NCBI RefSeq assembly: GCF_003313385.1
Contig: NZ_QMHN01000001.1
Span: 805,325-869,324, forward strand
DNA from: Pedobacter chitinilyticus
GTDB taxonomy: Bacteria > Bacteroidota > Bacteroidia > Sphingobacteriales > Sphingobacteriaceae
Length of the DNA: 64,000 nt
Direction of reading: 5' to 3'
The notes beneath the pieces are model-generated. The model searched no databases, was not told the origin of the DNA, and saw nothing but the letters and a program-made list of their open reading frames with translations. Shown here in pieces: positions 25,109-35,046 of this stretch. How positions within the stretch are numbered: position 1 is the stretch's first letter; the number at the start of each line of letters is the position of its first letter. A program made the translations under genes and the position numbers.

Positions 25109-27661
25109 TTAGTTTTCTGGAGTACCGTTTTCATTCTCATTGCTTGCTTCAGCATCTCCATCTTGGTTTTCACCAGTTGTTAAGCCTTCGATTTCCTCTT
25201 CTTCATCTTCATGGTCAATTTTAGCAACAGAAGCAATTTCATCGTTACCTTTTAAGGTAATCAATCTTACTCCCTGAGTGGCTCTACCCATCACTCTCAG
25301 CTCACTTACGGCAATTCTAATTACGATACCTGATTTATTGATGATCATTAAATCGTCAGCATCAGTTACATTTTTAATGGCTACTAAGTCACCTGTTTTA
25401 TCGGTAATGCTAATGGTTTTAACACCTTTACCACCACGGTTGGTTACCCTGTAGTCTTCAATATCGGTACGTTTTCCGTATCCTTTTTCAGAAACTACCA
25501 ATACTGTTGCATCAGGACTGTCGATAGCGATCATGCCAACTACCTCATCTTTATCGTGAGCTAAAGTTACCCCACGTACACCAGTGGCTGTTCTGCCCAT
25601 TGGCCTAACCGTGCTTTCGTTAAAACGAATTGCCCTGCCTGAACGCAATGCCATTACAATTTCACTGCTACCTGTAGTTAAGCTAGCTTCTAATAATTGA
25701 TCTCCTTCGTTGATGTTGATGGCGTTGATACCATTTACACGTGGACGAGAATAAGCTTCTAGAGAAGTTTTTTTGATGGTACCCTTTTTGGTACACATAA
25801 TGATATAGTTGTTCTCCAGATATTCCTGGTCTTTTAAGTTCTTCACCTTAATATAGGCTTTCACTTTTTCTTCCTTAGGAATATTGATGATGTTTTGTAG
25901 GGCACGTCCTTTGCTTTGGCGTGTACCTTCTGGAATTTCATAAACCCTTAACCAGAAACATCTACCTGCTTCGGTAAAGAACAACATATAATTGTGGTTG
26001 GTGGCAATTAATAGGTGCTCTATAAAATCCTCATTTCTTGAGTCACTTCCTTTTGAGCCCTTGCCTCCCCTGCTTTGTGTACGATATTCAGAAGCTGGGG
26101 TACGTTTGATGTAACCTTCATGGGAAATGGTAATCACAACCTCTTCGTCTACAATGAAGTCTTCCATGCTCATATCTTCGGCTGAGTGAACGATTGTTGT
26201 TCTACGCTCATCACCGTATTTATCACGCATTTCAATCAACTCATCTTTGATGATCTGCATACGCAAACCTTCATCTGCTAAGATAGATTTCAAGTACTCG
26301 ATGGTTTTCATCAACTCTGCGTACTCTTCTTTGATCTTATCACGCTCTAGTCCTGTTAACCTACGTAGCGTCATATCTAGGATCGCACGAGCTTGGATAT
26401 CGGTTAAACCAAAGGTTTCCATCAAGCCTGTTCTTGCTTCATCAGGCGTAGTTGATGCACGAATCAATTTGATTACTTCATCAATATGATCTAAGGCGAT
26501 CAATAAACCCTCTAAAATGTGCGCACGTTTCTCGGCTTCCGCTAATTCATAACGTGTTCTACGAACAATCACATCATGTCTGTGTTCAACAAAGTGATGG
26601 ATAAGGTCTTTAAGATTTAATAGTTGTGGACGACCGTTTACTAAAGCAATGTTATTTACACTAAATGAGCTTTGTAGCGCAGTTTGTTTAAATAAATTGT
26701 TTAATACGACATTTGCATTGGCATCTCTCTTGATTTCGTAAACAATACGGATACCGTCTTTATTGGATTCGTCTTTGATATTCGAAATACCTTCGATTTT
26801 TTTCTCACCAATTAATTCAGCGGTACGCTCAATCATCATGGCTTTATTTACCAAATAAGGGATTTCGGTGACAATGATTACTTCGCGTTCTTTGATGGTT
26901 TCAATTTCAGCTTTAGCACGCATTACAATACGGCCTCTACCTGTTTCAAAAGCTTCCTGTACGCCAGAGTAACCATATATAATGGCTCCAGTTGGAAAAT
27001 CAGGTGCTTTAATGAACTTCATTAAATCAGCAACCGTACTTTCCCTATTATCAATGTATGAAATAGTGGCATTGATGGTCTCTGTTAGGTTGTGTGGCGC
27101 CATGTTAGTGGCCATACCTACCGCAATACCCGAAGAACCATTAATTAACAAGTTTGGCACTTTTGATGGCAATACTGTTGGTTCCACCAAAGAGTCATCA
27201 AAGTTGTTTTGGAAATCAACCGTATCTTTATTGATATCGGCCAACATTTCTTCCGCAATTTTTTGGAAACGGGCCTCGGTATAACGCATTGCCGCTGGTG
27301 AGTCACCATCGACAGAACCGTAGTTACCTTGTCCGTCAACCATCATGTAGCGTAAGCTCCAAGGTTGGGCCATACGTACCATGGTCATATATACCGATGA
27401 ATCGCCGTGAGGGTGATACTTACCTAGTACCTCACCTACAATACGTGCTGATTTTTTGTATGGCTTGCCTGCACCTACACCTAGGTCTAACATTCCATAA
27501 AGTACCCTACGGTGCACTGGTTTTAAACCATCACGCACATCAGGTAATGCCCTACTCACAATTACCGACATCGAATAATCGATGTAAGCAGTACGCATCT
27601 GCTCATCTATATTGATGGGGATAATCTTATCGTTCTCTTGATTTTCTAAATCTTCTGCCAT
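25109..27661 (-). CDS. gyrA: DNA gyrase subunit A
   Basis: 850 residues. The winged-helix/tower breakage-reunion domain carries catalytic Tyr127 (AAMRYTE), and the GyrA box in the beta-pinwheel is seen as SRGGKGSKG. The C-terminal 35 residues are strongly acidic, as in other Bacteroidetes. In the quinolone-determining region, [10 protein letters not shown], Ser88 equals E. coli Ser83, but the position of E. coli Asp87 is Met92. It works with GyrB (not in the window) to introduce negative supercoils. It is followed by the TPR genes. Confidence 0.98.
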   Translation of the reverse strand: MAEDLENQENDKIIPINIDEQMRTAYIDYSMSVIVSRALPDVRDGLKPVHRRVLYGMLDLGVGAGKPYKKSARIVGEVLGKYHPHGDSSVYMTMVRMAQPWSLRYMMVDGQGNYGSVDGDSPAAMRYTEARFQKIAEEMLADINKDTVDFQNNFDDSLVEPTVLPSKVPNLLINGSSGIAVGMATNMAPHNLTETINATISYIDNRESTVADLMKFIKAPDFPTGAIIYGYSGVQEAFETGRGRIVMRAKAEIETIKEREVIIVTEIPYLVNKAMMIERTAELIGEKKIEGISNIKDESNKDGIRIVYEIKRDANANVVLNNLFKQTALQSSFSVNNIALVNGRPQLLNLKDLIHHFVEHRHDVIVRRTRYELAEAEKRAHILEGLLIALDHIDEVIKLIRASTTPDEARTGLMETFGLTDIQARAILDMTLRRLTGLERDKIKEEYAELMKTIEYLKSILADEGLRMQIIKDELIEMRDKYGDERRTTIVHSAEDMSMEDFIVDEEVVITISHEGYIKRTPASEYRTQSRGGKGSKGSDSRNEDFIEHLLIATNHNYMLFFTEAGRCFWLRVYEIPEGTRQSKGRALQNIINIPKEEKVKAYIKVKNLKDQEYLENNYIIMCTKKGTIKKTSLEAYSRPRVNGINAININEGDQLLEASLTTGSSEIVMALRSGRAIRFNESTVRPMGRTATGVRGVTLAHDKDEVVGMIAIDSPDATVLVVSEKGYGKRTDIEDYRVTNRGGKGVKTISITDKTGDLVAIKNVTDADDLMIINKSGIVIRIAVSELRVMGRATQGVRLITLKGNDEIASVAKIDHEDEEEEIEGLTTGENQDGDAEASNENENGTPEN

Positions 27662-28002
27662 AAATTTTTATGTTTTGCATTTTACGTGATAAGTTGAGCG
27701 CTTTTTTTACACTAACTGCCTATCGTTAAACACAAGATTATTGTTTTATTATAACCTTGCGAATTTAGCAAAATAAGCTACACTTTAAGTGCCATTGTGG
27801 AAAAGTTTTAGACACTTTAGAAATGTTACAAAATATTGCAGCAATAAACCAAAAAGCCACAGATATACAGATTTTATCGATTGGTAATTGAATTGGATTT
27901 TTCGAGGTATTTGAGGAATGCATTTGTGATCAAAAGTTATGTCCAGGTTAAGTTTTGCACAAAGCTTTTTTACTTGAATGCAAATGTTGATATTTAGCTG
28001 TC
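27662..28002. other. intergenic region between divergent gyrA and DUF4442 gene
   Basis: No ORF or RNA gene is seen in these 341 bases. A TAAATTCG-like element near 27755-27765 on the minus strand could be the gyrA promoter. A single arm of the AGCCACAGATACACAGAT repeat family (one mismatch) lies at 27854-27872 without its partner arm. Confidence 0.5.
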
Positions 28003-28488
28003 ATGATTGTTTCTGAAAGAACCCTGAAATGGGCACTGAGTTTATATCCGCCATTGTTGTTTCAGCGTATTTGGGTGAAAAAGTTCCATAGGGGATTTAG
28101 AGGAGTTGATGTGAAAATTAGCAATAGCATTTTAAATAGAAATTATAATGGTTCTATTTTTGGCGGAACTATTTATGCCGCCACCGACCCTTTTTATGCT
28201 ATTTTGTTTGATCAACTCATGCAACGCAGAGGTTATAAATGTAGGGTTTGGCTTAAAAGCGCTTCTATCCAATACATCAAACCTGGACTTACTAGTTTAT
28301 ACTTCACCTTAAAAATCACTGATGAAATGATGGCAGAGGCAGAATCAGCCCTGAACGAATATGGAAAGTTTGTAAAGGCCTACCCTATGGAGCTTTATAA
28401 TAAACAAGGTGAGCTTTGTGCAACGGTGATGAATGAGGTGTATTTAAGGATTAAGTTTCCTGGAGAAAAACAACGTGTGGCTATTTAG
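28003..28488 (+). CDS. DUF4442 domain protein (hotdog thioesterase-like)
   Basis: A 161-residue protein matching DUF4442, a branch of the hotdog fold related to PaaI/YiiD-type thioesterases. Recognisable parts are SNSILNRNYNGSIFGGTIYAATDPFYAILFDQ (split over the central helix) and KSASIQYIKPG. A catalytic role on acyl-CoA is possible, but the classic Asp/His motif is not obvious, so the substrate is unknown. Followed after 59 bases by the AlbA_2 gene on the same strand. Confidence 0.8.
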   Translation: MIVSERTLKWALSLYPPLLFQRIWVKKFHRGFRGVDVKISNSILNRNYNGSIFGGTIYAATDPFYAILFDQLMQRRGYKCRVWLKSASIQYIKPGLTSLYFTLKITDEMMAEAESALNEYGKFVKAYPMELYNKQGELCATVMNEVYLRIKFPGEKQRVAI

Positions 28489-28547
28489 TGCAGAGTTTAA
28501 AGTTGAGAGAATAGTTCTGATCTCCGAATTAATTTAATTGGTCTGAA

Positions 28548-29183
28548 ATGAATATTAAAAGATTGATCCTTGAAGGCGAAAATGTTAGCCTAGACTTTAA
28601 AAAGACCATTAGTAAAGCTGAAAAGATTGCCAAAACGCTGGTAGCCTTTGCTAATAACCAAGGCGGACGGCTACTTATTGGCGTGGCTGATGACGGATCG
28701 ATTAAAGGCGTGAAATCTGAAGAGGAAGAAAAATACATGGTGAACAAGGCAGCACACCAGTTTTGTAAACCCGCTATCGAGCCACGCTTTGAAGAGTATT
28801 TGGTGGATGATAAATTGGTATTGGTAGCCGAAATTCCAAAGAGTGATATAAAACCTCATTATGCTTTAGATGAACAAGGTAAATGGTGGGTTTACTTTAG
28901 AGTGCAGGATAAAACGGTGTTGGCTAGCAAAATTTTAATAGATGTACTTAAGAAGAATAATCAGGCTGAAGGTACATTGATCAGCTATTCTGAACAGGAA
29001 AAGATCTTGTTGGAATATCTTGATGCCAATGGTCGTATAACGTTGAAAGAATTCAGCAAATTGACCAGAAGTGCCTATCGTAAAGCGCAGAAAATCATTG
29101 TTAACCTAATTTTATCGGGCATTATATTGCCGCATATTACCGAAAAGGAAGAGTATTATGTAATGGCAGACTTAAAAGTGTAA
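28548..29183 (+). CDS. AlbA_2 (Schlafen-type) domain protein with C-terminal HTH
   Basis: 211 residues. The N-terminal AlbA_2 domain (about 5-115) has EGENVSLDFKKTI, the conserved AKTLVAFANNQGGRLLIGVADDG block and HQFCKPAIEPRF. The C-terminal part (about 145-211) looks like a winged helix (EYLDANGRITLKEFSKLT). AlbA_2 proteins bind nucleic acid; some act as transcription factors, others in defence. No nuclease motif is visible. The gene is small and lacks the ATPase-like part of larger relatives. It may be co-transcribed with the DUF4442 gene. Confidence 0.8.
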   Translation: MNIKRLILEGENVSLDFKKTISKAEKIAKTLVAFANNQGGRLLIGVADDGSIKGVKSEEEEKYMVNKAAHQFCKPAIEPRFEEYLVDDKLVLVAEIPKSDIKPHYALDEQGKWWVYFRVQDKTVLASKILIDVLKKNNQAEGTLISYSEQEKILLEYLDANGRITLKEFSKLTRSAYRKAQKIIVNLILSGIILPHITEKEEYYVMADLKV

Positions 29184-29278
29184 TCCCATAGGTTTTAAGT
29201 ACTGTTTGGCTGTCAATGAACACTAGTTTGACGTTTATCAGAGAATAATCCCGTTTAAAATTCCGAATTTTGCGGCGT

Positions 29279-30676
29279 ATGTTCACTTATTCATTTACCA
29301 AATACAAGTCTTACTATAAGGATAATTTAGTTCTAGCGATGCCCATTGTGCTGTCACAATTGGGGCATACCTTGGTGCACATGGCCGACGGCATGATTGT
29401 GGGACATTTTGCTGGAACTGTACAATTAGCAGCAGTATCCTTAGTGAATAGTCTTTTCATGCTGATTTTGGTTTTGGGCTTGGGTATTTCATACGGTTTA
29501 ACGCCTTTAATTGCACAGGCTAACGGTGGTGATAATAAGGTAGAATGCGGTAAGCTTATCTCTAACAGTTTGTTGATTAATTTAATAGCTAGTGTCATTC
29601 TGTATAGTTTGGTGTTAGTTGTTTATTATTTTGTAATTGATCACCTTAAGCAATCGCCAGATGTTGTGATGCATGCAAAACCATATCTCATGTTCATGGG
29701 AGTATCTATTTTCCCTTTGATGATTTTCCAAGTATTTAAGCAATTTACCGAAGGTTTGGGCTTTACAAAACAAGCCATGTTGATCTCTATTTGGGGTAAC
29801 CTGGTGAATGTGATTTTGGGAATCATCTTTGTGAAAGGGATGTTCGGCATTACGCCAATGGGCGTTAGTGGTGTGGGTTTAAGTACCTTAATTGACCGTA
29901 TTTTAATGGCTATTGCCATGGGTGCTTATGTGTTTAACTCCAAAAACTTTAAAGCCTACTTAACCGAGTTTAAATTGTTCTCCTTTGATTTTGGAAGGAT
30001 TAAAAAAATTACCAAGCTAGGTGCTCCAGTGGCGCTGCAATATTCGTTTGAAATCAGTGCGTTTAGTGGTGCTGGGATTTTGATTGGTAGTATTGGCAAG
30101 GTAGAGCAAGCGGCTCATTTTACGGCGTTATCTCTGGCAGCCTTTACCTATATGCTTGCTACTGGAATTGCCAATTCGGCTACTATTAAAACGGGAAATA
30201 ACTTTGGAAGCAAGAATTTTGGTCCCCTAAGGTTTTCGGCCATTGCCAGTTATCACATTGTGATTGTATTTATGTCGTTTACCGCTTTGATATTTATGTT
30301 GGCAAATAACTACCTGCCCTATATTTACACCAGCGATCAAACAGTGATTACCATTGCGGCTCAACTGCTTATTCTGGCTGGATTTTTCCAGTTATTTGAC
30401 GGTACGCAAGTAGTGGGTTTGGGCGTTTTAAGAGGACTTGGCGACGTGAATATGCCCACTTTTATCACTTTCTTATCTTATTGGGTAATTGGGATTCCTG
30501 TGGGTTATATTTTGGGCATTGAATTAAAAATGGGTGTTGAAGGTATTTGGTATGGCCTTACTTTTGGCTTGTTAACAGCCTCTATCCTACTGTTTATTCG
30601 ATTTCAAAACAGAACCAAAAAGCTAGTGGCTAGCGTAAAAACTGAGCCTCATCAGGTTACGGAACAGGTATCATAG
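29279..30676 (+). CDS. MATE family efflux transporter
   Basis: About 465 residues, 12 membrane helices in two homologous halves, starting VLAMPIVLSQLGHTLVHMADGMIVGHFAG, typical of NorM/MATE pumps. It is expected to export cationic compounds using a Na+ or H+ gradient; the substrate is unknown. An upstream TTG (29270) would extend it by three residues, but I take the ATG at 29279 because the TTG lies inside a GAATTTTG promoter-like element. The stop is followed after 20 bases by the peroxidase gene, which has its own promoter. Confidence 0.92.
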   Translation: MFTYSFTKYKSYYKDNLVLAMPIVLSQLGHTLVHMADGMIVGHFAGTVQLAAVSLVNSLFMLILVLGLGISYGLTPLIAQANGGDNKVECGKLISNSLLINLIASVILYSLVLVVYYFVIDHLKQSPDVVMHAKPYLMFMGVSIFPLMIFQVFKQFTEGLGFTKQAMLISIWGNLVNVILGIIFVKGMFGITPMGVSGVGLSTLIDRILMAIAMGAYVFNSKNFKAYLTEFKLFSFDFGRIKKITKLGAPVALQYSFEISAFSGAGILIGSIGKVEQAAHFTALSLAAFTYMLATGIANSATIKTGNNFGSKNFGPLRFSAIASYHIVIVFMSFTALIFMLANNYLPYIYTSDQTVITIAAQLLILAGFFQLFDGTQVVGLGVLRGLGDVNMPTFITFLSYWVIGIPVGYILGIELKMGVEGIWYGLTFGLLTASILLFIRFQNRTKKLVASVKTEPHQVTEQVS

Positions 30677-30683
30677 AATTTCT

Positions 30684-30691
30684 TATTTTTG
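30684..30691 (+). promoter_or_regulatory. TATTTTTG promoter element of the di-haem peroxidase gene
   Basis: A perfect TAnnTTTG just after the MATE stop codon. The peroxidase ATG (30697) begins five bases later, so the message is predicted to have no or almost no leader. Confidence 0.55.
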
Positions 30692-30696
30692 CGGCC

Positions 30697-31836
30697 ATGA
30701 ACAAAGTATTGCTTGGTATGGCTTTCCTTTTAAGTGGCTTATTGCTGATTTCCTTCAAATCTAATGATTGGATGGGCAGCGATGGACTTACTATCGATTC
30801 GTTAAGGAGATTATACGCGCAACCAAAGCAGTTTTGGCCCAAACCAAACGTTGATGGTAGTGTAAGCTTTGAAGAACTAGACACCTTACTGGCATCGCCC
30901 TTGGATTTAAGTAATGATTCAATAAGGAAAGTATCAGAGCTGGGTAAGTTACTTTTCTTCGATACGAGGCTTTCAGGTTCTAATCAAATTTCGTGTGCTA
31001 CCTGTCATGACCCCTCTTTGCAGTGGGCGGATGGAAAGGAAGTTTCTGTGGGACATGATCAGTTGCCTAATATCCGCAATGCGCCATCTTTAGAAAATGT
31101 GTGGATTTATTCAAGCTTCTTTTGGGACGGCAGGGCTAATACCTTGGTAAAACAAGCCGAAGGGCCTATTTCGGCACATAACGAAATGAACCAAGACCTG
31201 AAATCGTTAGCCAAAAAACTAAATAAAATTAAGGGGTATCGTACTTATTTTAAAGCTGCTTTTGGTACAGCTACCATTACCAATCAACGGGTTTTTGAGA
31301 GCTTAGCTACTTTTCAGCAAAGTATTGTGAGTAAGGATACGAAGTTTGACCGCTTTTTAAAGGGCGATGAGCATGCACTTAACGATCAAGAGCTATTGGG
31401 ACTGCATTTATACAGAACTAAAGCAAGATGTATGAATTGTCATTACGGAGCCTATTTTACGGATAAGGAATTTCATAATATTGGTTTAACGGAATATGGC
31501 AGTAAAAACCAAGATTTGGGTTTGTACAACGTCACCAAAAAGCCTGAAGATGTAGGCAAGTTTAAAACCCCTGGTTTACGCAATGTGATGCAAACAGGTC
31601 CTTGGTTTCATCATGGTTTGGTGAAGAGTATGGATAGCTTGATGGTTTTGTACAATATGGGAATGCCTGAACATACGGTTTTACCACGGCAAGAGAAAGA
31701 TCCGTTACTGCCTAAAAATGATAAGTTGTTGAGAGGAATTATGCTTAACATAAGGGAAAGAAAAGCCCTCATTGCTTTTTTGGAAGCATTGTCTTCTCCT
31801 CCTTTGCTCATGAAGGTGGAGCGCTTACCGCAGTAA
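30697..31836 (+). CDS. di-haem cytochrome c peroxidase (MauG/CCP family)
   Basis: 379 residues. An N-terminal hydrophobic export signal (about 5-20) precedes two c-type haem sites, Cys100-x2-Cys103-His104 (CATCH) and Cys245-x2-Cys248-His249 (CMNCH), each in a cytochrome domain. The family motifs GKLLFFDTRLSG, SLENVWIYSSFFWDGRA and FKTPGLRNV are present. It would reduce H2O2 in the periplasm, or act as a MauG-like oxidase. The di-haem core is complete. Confidence 0.93.
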   Translation: MNKVLLGMAFLLSGLLLISFKSNDWMGSDGLTIDSLRRLYAQPKQFWPKPNVDGSVSFEELDTLLASPLDLSNDSIRKVSELGKLLFFDTRLSGSNQISCATCHDPSLQWADGKEVSVGHDQLPNIRNAPSLENVWIYSSFFWDGRANTLVKQAEGPISAHNEMNQDLKSLAKKLNKIKGYRTYFKAAFGTATITNQRVFESLATFQQSIVSKDTKFDRFLKGDEHALNDQELLGLHLYRTKARCMNCHYGAYFTDKEFHNIGLTEYGSKNQDLGLYNVTKKPEDVGKFKTPGLRNVMQTGPWFHHGLVKSMDSLMVLYNMGMPEHTVLPRQEKDPLLPKNDKLLRGIMLNIRERKALIAFLEALSSPPLLMKVERLPQ

Positions 31837-31837
31837 G

Positions 31838-31996
31838 CTAGATTTTATCGCCACTGTGCTTATCTGGTCTTAGCTCTTTTTTGTTAAGCTCTTTTTCCAA
31901 ATCCTTCTGGTCTTTATGGTTTCTTTTTACTACAAAGTAAATAAAGCCCAAAATGGCAACAATGGCAACAGCAATAAGAATAAAATTAATCTTCAT
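31838..31996 (-). CDS. small single-pass membrane protein, 52 residues
   Basis: A short frame from ATG 31996 to TAG 31838. It encodes a membrane helix (MKINFILIAVAIVAILGFIY) and a charged tail (KRNHKDQKDLEKELNKKELR..., ending GDKI). The hydrophobic helix followed by a Lys/Glu-rich helix makes it a convincing small protein, and I recall similar Sphingobacteriaceae proteins. It converges with the peroxidase gene with 1 base between stops. Function unknown. Confidence 0.65.
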   Translation of the reverse strand: MKINFILIAVAIVAILGFIYFVVKRNHKDQKDLEKELNKKELRPDKHSGDKI

Positions 31997-32093
31997 TATT
32001 TCTGATTTGATAACAAATTTAAAGTCAATAGATTAAATGCCTGTTAAGTAATCATTAATTGTTTAGATGGCTTGCCTGCGCAATTGAGAAATC

Positions 32094-32188
32094 TAGCCAC
32101 AGATACACAGATAAAATTTGGATGAAAGATTAAAAAAATGATTTTTTGCACTTCAATTTAACGAACAAGATCTGTGCATCTGTGGCTA
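32094..32188. repeat. palindromic repeat, TAGCCACAGATACACAGAT type, long loop
   Basis: Left arm 32094-32112 and right arm 32170-32188 (ATCTGTGCATCTGTGGCTA) match in 18 of 19 positions, enclosing 57 AT-rich bases. Related copies lie at 55074 and 55237, and a half copy at 27854. Confidence 0.75.
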
Positions 32189-32210
32189 ATGCACAATATG
32201 TATTTCATGT

Positions 32211-33302
32211 TTAAAAGAGTAATTTCTGCTCCTCTATCCTATTCCTTTGTTTTGGCTTCGGTTCGTGGAAATTAGAAAAGCCAACCCCTAACAAGCGTAC
32301 CAGTTTTCCATCAAAATCTGTTTGTTCTATTAATGTTTTTGCAGCTTGGTAAGCATCATTTTCATTGTTAATGGGATGCTCAAAAGAAATGCTTCTCGTG
32401 ATTTGTTTGAAATCGGCAAATTTTACCTTTACCGTAAGTGTTCTGCCAAATAACTGGTATTGATTGATGCGTTTGAAAACCGCCTGTGTAATCTGAAGGA
32501 GCTGTTCATACATTTCACTTCCCTTATCTAAATCGCTTCCAAAAGTATCTTCAGAACTGATTGACTTGGTTTCTCTATCGGGCTTTACCGCACGGTTGTC
32601 AATTCCCCGTACAATGTTGTAAAAGAACTTGCCCGATTTGCCAAATAATAAAGCCAAACGTTCTTCGGTCAGTTTTTTGAGGTCACTACCCTTTCTAATG
32701 CCCTGCATTTTCATCCGCTCTGCGGTAACCTTACCCACGCCATGAAACTTTTCAACAGGAAGTTTTTCCATGAATTTCTCAATCTTGGAAGGTCCTATGA
32801 AAGTCAAACCGTCGGGCTTGTTCATGTCGGAAGCAATTTTTGCGACAAACTTATTGATGGAAACTCCAGCTGAGGCCGTTAATCCGAGTTCATCTTTAAT
32901 AGCTTTCTTGATCTGGTCGGCAATGGTAATGGCAGAGCCGATATTCAATTTGTCCTCAGTGACATCTAAATAAGCTTCATCTAAAGAAAGCGGCTCAATC
33001 AAATCGGTATAACGACTAAAAATTTCACGTATTTGCCTGGAAACTTCTTTATAAACGCTGAACCTCGGATAAACAAAAATGGCGTAAGGACAAAGTTGTT
33101 GTGCTTTTTTGGAAGACATGGCCGAACGGACACCATAGGTTCTGGCTTCGTAACTGGCCGTGGCTACCACACCTCTCCCATCTGGGGAACCACCCACTAC
33201 CAATGGTTTTCCCCTCAACTCAGGAAAATCACGCTGCTCTACGGAAGCATAAAAAGCATCCATATCAATGTGAATTATTTTTCTGAGTTTGGGTGTTTCC
33301 AT
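32211..33302 (-). CDS. dinB: DNA polymerase IV (Y family)
   Basis: 363 residues from the ATG at 33302 (METPKLRK). The longer frame adds 13 unrelated residues inside the preceding gene. Catalytic carboxylates are in IHIDMDAFYASVE and SLDEAYLDVTED; the helix-hairpin-helix region is KFHGVGKVTAERM and the little-finger domain follows. It carries out translesion synthesis. The start codon overlaps the stop of the esterase-like gene (TAATG), so the two are coupled. No LexA box was recognised. Confidence 0.95.
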   Translation of the reverse strand: METPKLRKIIHIDMDAFYASVEQRDFPELRGKPLVVGGSPDGRGVVATASYEARTYGVRSAMSSKKAQQLCPYAIFVYPRFSVYKEVSRQIREIFSRYTDLIEPLSLDEAYLDVTEDKLNIGSAITIADQIKKAIKDELGLTASAGVSINKFVAKIASDMNKPDGLTFIGPSKIEKFMEKLPVEKFHGVGKVTAERMKMQGIRKGSDLKKLTEERLALLFGKSGKFFYNIVRGIDNRAVKPDRETKSISSEDTFGSDLDKGSEMYEQLLQITQAVFKRINQYQLFGRTLTVKVKFADFKQITRSISFEHPINNENDAYQAAKTLIEQTDFDGKLVRLLGVGFSNFHEPKPKQRNRIEEQKLLF

Positions 33303-34243
33303 TACTCTAAGATAAAATTTTGATAAACGGGTTCCGTCCAAAAACGGTAATTTTTAGCAGCAAGTTTAGTGCCTTTAAAAAGTAAATCGATAAAGCCGTT
33401 TCGCTCTACCAAAACCGTGTGAAATATTTTTCCTTCTGGGTTTTTAATTAAAGAAAAGGAAGTACTCCCTGATTTATTTTGCCAATTTAATTGTTCGGCT
33501 GTTTCTTTAAATTTCAGCTTTCCGATATCGTTTGCCATCGATTTACTGCGGTACCAAGTTCCACCCTTGGGCGATACTAAGGGCTTATTGTTATAAACCA
33601 CTACGCTATCGTTATACGCAATTACTTGCAGAAATTTACGCGGTTGTTTAAGCCAGTTAGCCAGTTTTTGTTGATGTTTTTCTGTTTCATAAGCGTAAGT
33701 AGCATCAATAAAGCCAATTCGTTCTATATAGTTGGGCAATGATTTGGCTTGCGCATTCAAGTAACCAAAAATAAATGAGCCGCCACCACTATGACCGCTT
33801 AGTGTCATAAGAGGTTTTAAGTTTTTATATCGATGATAAATGCTATCCACCATTTCGCTAATCAGTTGGTCGGCATTAACGGTTTGCCGACGCCATTGCG
33901 GCCAGCTCTTTAAGCTGTTTTCTATATAAATAACGATATAGTTGTACTTCTGGTCGGTATTTCTTACAAATTGTGTTTGTGCGCCAATATGCTGTATGTT
34001 GAAATGCCAATCATCGCCTTCGGCCAATTTTTTGCCAAATGTTTGTGCAGTAGTATTTCCATTAGGCAAAGCATACAGCACTAGTTTGCTTGGCTTTTTG
34101 GGATTGATGCTAGGTTCGTCAACTGTTAGTAAGACGCCATTTGCCATTTGAATGACTGGCATGGCCTTCATTTTTTGCTCAAATGAAATTTGTGCTGCCG
34201 AAATGAGTGGCATTAAGCAAAACAAGATGAAGTATTTTCGCAT
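33302..34243 (-). CDS. exported alpha/beta-hydrolase-like protein
   Basis: A 313-residue protein with a signal peptide (MRKYFILFCLMPLISAAQ). The nucleophile elbow GHSGGGS is preceded by a beta strand (LKPLMTLS) as in serine esterases, and VQ-type cap segments follow. The catalytic acid and His cannot be fixed by eye; His in IFHTVLVERNG is a candidate. Probably a periplasmic esterase or peptidase of unknown substrate. It overlaps dinB by one base, which couples their translation without an obvious functional reason. Confidence 0.75.
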   Translation of the reverse strand: MRKYFILFCLMPLISAAQISFEQKMKAMPVIQMANGVLLTVDEPSINPKKPSKLVLYALPNGNTTAQTFGKKLAEGDDWHFNIQHIGAQTQFVRNTDQKYNYIVIYIENSLKSWPQWRRQTVNADQLISEMVDSIYHRYKNLKPLMTLSGHSGGGSFIFGYLNAQAKSLPNYIERIGFIDATYAYETEKHQQKLANWLKQPRKFLQVIAYNDSVVVYNNKPLVSPKGGTWYRSKSMANDIGKLKFKETAEQLNWQNKSGSTSFSLIKNPEGKIFHTVLVERNGFIDLLFKGTKLAAKNYRFWTEPVYQNFILE

Positions 34244-34259
34244 ACTTCAAATTTAGCAT

Positions 34260-35009
34260 TTATTTGGTTTTTGGCTTACGGCCAATGTTGACTACTGCGC
34301 CTACTGTAAAAACAGAATGACCAGCGTTTAAAAATTTTCTGCTTTTCAAACCAATATTACTACCACTGGTGTATTGAAGCTGTATTTGCTCGCTAAGTAC
34401 CATTCGGGTAAAGAAAACGGGTTCTAAGAATACATTATCCTCATTAGGTTGCATTACACCATTTTTGTAAAAATCATCCGTTTCTACAAAGCTCAAACGC
34501 CACGCAGTACCATAGTTCAATCCAAATTTGAATCCAAAGATGTTAACGTCGTTTACTTTCTTGGAACTGTAGTTTACCTGAACAAATTTTTTACTGTAGG
34601 CTGCATCGTAAAAATCGCTGCTCACCACTACATCATTTTCGTATTCCCTAAATGTTCGTTTGCTTCTACCATTGGCTAAGCCGCCATAAATTTCGAGAAT
34701 GCGATTATTTTCAGGGCCAAAAGTTTTAAAATAGCCACCACCAAATTCAAACACTTTATGGTTAATGTCCTTTTTCCGACCTTCATTATTCATAAAACCT
34801 GCATTGGCCATTACCGCAAAGTGTTCGGTTACTGCATAAGCGGTATTGAAACTGGCATTGCCCTTTAATGAAATATGTGCGCCGCCAGCAAACTCACCTT
34901 TGGTAGTAAGCATGGGCGTATTAGGTACGCTGGGCATGTAGATAGACGAGCAGCTGCTAATCAATAAGGCAGCAAATACGAGAGTAACTAGCTGATGTTT
35001 TATTGGCAT
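34260..35009 (-). CDS. outer-membrane beta-barrel-like lipoprotein
   Basis: About 249 residues from the ATG at 35009 (MPIKHQ). A lipoprotein signal ends at the lipobox ISSC. The mature part is rich in alternating strands ending in aromatic residues (GGAHISLKGNASFNTAYAV, HFAVMANAGFMNNEG, FKFGLNYGTAWRLSFVET), as in small beta-barrels, and closes with SVFTVGAVVNIG. The role is unknown. It sits 17 bases from the esterase-like gene on the same strand, and 37 bases downstream of truC. Confidence 0.75.
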   Translation of the reverse strand: MPIKHQLVTLVFAALLISSCSSIYMPSVPNTPMLTTKGEFAGGAHISLKGNASFNTAYAVTEHFAVMANAGFMNNEGRKKDINHKVFEFGGGYFKTFGPENNRILEIYGGLANGRSKRTFREYENDVVVSSDFYDAAYSKKFVQVNYSSKKVNDVNIFGFKFGLNYGTAWRLSFVETDDFYKNGVMQPNEDNVFLEPVFFTRMVLSEQIQLQYTSGSNIGLKSRKFLNAGHSVFTVGAVVNIGRKPKTK

Positions 35010-35046
35010 ATTCCTACTATAACACAATTTGGAGTAGAAAATTGTT

